Part shown: positions 62,801 to 64,000 of the stretch, piece by piece | Layout: each line of letters begins with the position of its first letter | Numbering within the stretch: the first letter of the stretch is position 1 | Origin: Cryptomeria japonica | Taxonomy: Eukaryota > Streptophyta > Pinopsida > Cupressales > Cupressaceae | Length of the DNA: 64,000 nucleotides | Direction of reading: 5' to 3' | NCBI RefSeq assembly: GCF_030272615.1 | Contig: NC_081415.1 | Location: forward strand, 421,626,757 to 421,690,756 | Position numbers and translations under genes: made by a program | Notes under the pieces: generated by a model | What the model saw: the letters and a program-made list of their open reading frames with translations, nothing else | Databases searched by the model: none | Told to the model about the DNA's origin: nothing

Positions 62801-64000
62801 AAATCTGTGCATATTCGGATGCTGCGATCCGGTTTGCTGACAGGTACTAAATTGGAAATCCATTCAGGATAATCAATTGGGCGTATGAATCCGACATCCA
62901 ATAATTTCTCTAGCTCTGCCTTGACTAGCAATGCCACTTGTGGATGCATTTTCCTTAATTTCTGCTTTACTGGTTTTGCCCCCGGTTTGACTGTTAAATG
63001 ATGCATCACCAAATCCGGGTCTAGCCCAGGCATATCCGCGTAAGACCATACGAAGTTGATTTGTCGTCCCTTAAAGAAGCTTATGAATTTTGCTCTCTCG
63101 GCCTCTGTCAATGATTGAGCCAAAAATATGTTGTGTGGAACCTCTGCTGTACCAATGTTTGTCTTTATAGTCTCCTCTACCAACATGGATGATTTTTCCT
63201 CGTATGATGCTGGGAGAATGTCGAGCCTTCCATCTTCAGGCGCCTCAGAGAGGTTTTCACCCTCAGATACGTCCTTTCTTTTTACTTTTTTGGAGTCAGA
63301 TAGCGCCACAGTGTGGTTTTCGCCATAAGACCCTTGTTTTGTTTTTATTTTCACATTTTTGCGACTGGAAGGTCCGACACCCTCACCAAAGTATGCCACG
63401 TTGTTGAGCTCTATGGTATATCCTGCTTTGTGGTCTCCAGGGGGAAGATCATCTCGAATGCCAAAATAGTCGACAATAGCTTCGTCATTTTGAAATGTAT
63501 CAAATTGTGCTGGTCCTTCATGATCCCAGTCAATGAGTTGGGGGTGAACAAGGGGAAGGTCTTTAGTGCTTTCAGGGTTTGCAGGACTAATAGTGAAGAT
63601 GTGGTTATATTCAGGTATGTCAAGGTAATCATTGAGGTCATCGATGGCACTCTCCTCATCAGTTTCGATCGTGAGCGAATCCAAATTGTCATCACTAGTA
63701 GAGCCTTCTGGGACAGGTGTCCTCATCCTATGTGATTTTGACCTAGGACCTTGAAACGAAGCTTGTGCGGGATCCTTATGGGTTGGTTCTTGACCAACTC
63801 TGAACTTTTTGTAAAATTCCTCCTCCTCTGTGGGCTCATCTGGCTCTCTGAATGTTTCAGTGAGCTCATAGTCACTGGAGGATTTGTCTGAACCCCATTC
63901 CCACTCATTGGAGTCTGTGGAATAGTAATCCTCTTGTTGAACTTCGGCAACTTTAATTCGCCATACCTCTTTTGTTCTTTTATTATGTAGTCTGGGATTC
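59893..64000 (-). pseudogene. Tat-lineage pol polyprotein with three nonsense codons
   Basis: One frame is open from the window edge to 59893 except for TAG at 62677, TGA at 62275 and TAA at 59950. The first two are where Gln (after G-Y-N) and Arg are normal, so each is a single C-to-T change. Reverse transcriptase: MPGLDPDLVMHHLTVKPG, D-F-R-D-I-N-K-A-C-P-K-D-D-F-P-L-P and catalytic YVDD at about 62504-62515. RNase H 1 from about 62095. Archaeal-type RNase H with L-Y-F-D-G-S and N-N-I-A-E-Y-E-A-L near 61640-61490. Integrase: H-x-x-x...C-K-Q-C zinc block, then D (W-G-L-D), D (I-T-D-N) and E (G-N-G-Q-A-E). Protease is not in the window. The catalytic residues are intact. Confidence 0.93.

Larger units (their letters stand above)
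56302..64000 (-). mobile_element. Tat-lineage Ty3/gypsy element with antisense PMD gene, 5' end beyond window
   Basis: Read on the minus strand from the right edge: the end of a gag/pol linker, reverse transcriptase, two RNase H domains, integrase, a non-coding region with minisatellites and an antisense PMD gene, PPT and 3' LTR. The second (archaeal-type) RNase H between RNase H and integrase marks the Tat lineage. It inserted in an older gag; the left flank is ATAGT (56297-56301), and the other copy of the duplication lies outside the window. Confidence 0.88.

Noticed and set aside
63723-63950. Minus-strand frame at the right edge as a separate protein
   Set aside because: The adjacent frame, continuous with the Tat polyprotein and open to the window edge, is the real one.

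Overview
This is nuclear DNA from a land plant, most likely a gymnosperm (inferred). It holds one intact host gene in a sea of nested, decayed transposable elements. The gene has plant-type exons, one of its introns is 15.3 kb, and plant Tat-type Ty3/gypsy, Ty1/copia, L1-type LINE, CACTA and hAT elements are stacked inside one another. I see no bacterial or organellar genes. The species cannot be read from the sequence.

Layout. 1-9.7 kb: a complete but dead Ty1/copia element (1946-7201, TSD TTATG) beside decayed LINE sequence on the minus strand. 9.74-29.77 kb: a 20-kb LTR element in minus orientation (TSD ATACT) that split the LINE reverse transcriptase. It keeps LTRs, PBS, PPT and a gag-region frame but no pol. 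It carries a plant-mobile-domain (PMD) gene antisense to gag. That PMD gene is split by an 8,013-bp non-autonomous CACTA transposon (11900-19912, TSD AGA). 30.2-33.5 kb: AT-rich and gene-poor. 33470-51671 (minus): SRP54, the 54-kDa GTPase of the signal recognition particle, 9 exons, 493 residues, apparently intact. Its first intron holds a hAT-type MITE, a split LINE, a long uncharacterised reading frame (40.06-43.62 kb) with a repeat array upstream, two solo LTRs and copia debris. 52.3-53.8 kb: a decayed unknown frame upstream of SRP54. 55.6-56.3 kb: PBS and gag of another Ty3/gypsy element, cut by a second Tat-type element (56302 to beyond the window end, minus). That element has a nearly complete pol and again an antisense PMD gene next to its 3' LTR.

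The most striking object is the CACTA transposon. It has no recognisable transposase but carries pieces of host genes: an exon of alpha-glucan phosphorylase and, several times over, pieces of a DRM-type de novo DNA methyltransferase. The DRM pieces are arranged as inverted repeats: one hairpin with about 1.05-kb arms, and two copies of a hairpin with about 100-bp arms and a 26-nt loop. If transcribed, these would give double-stranded RNA matching the enzyme of RNA-directed DNA methylation, the pathway that silences transposons. That functional reading is inference; the hairpins and their DRM coding content are visible in the sequence.
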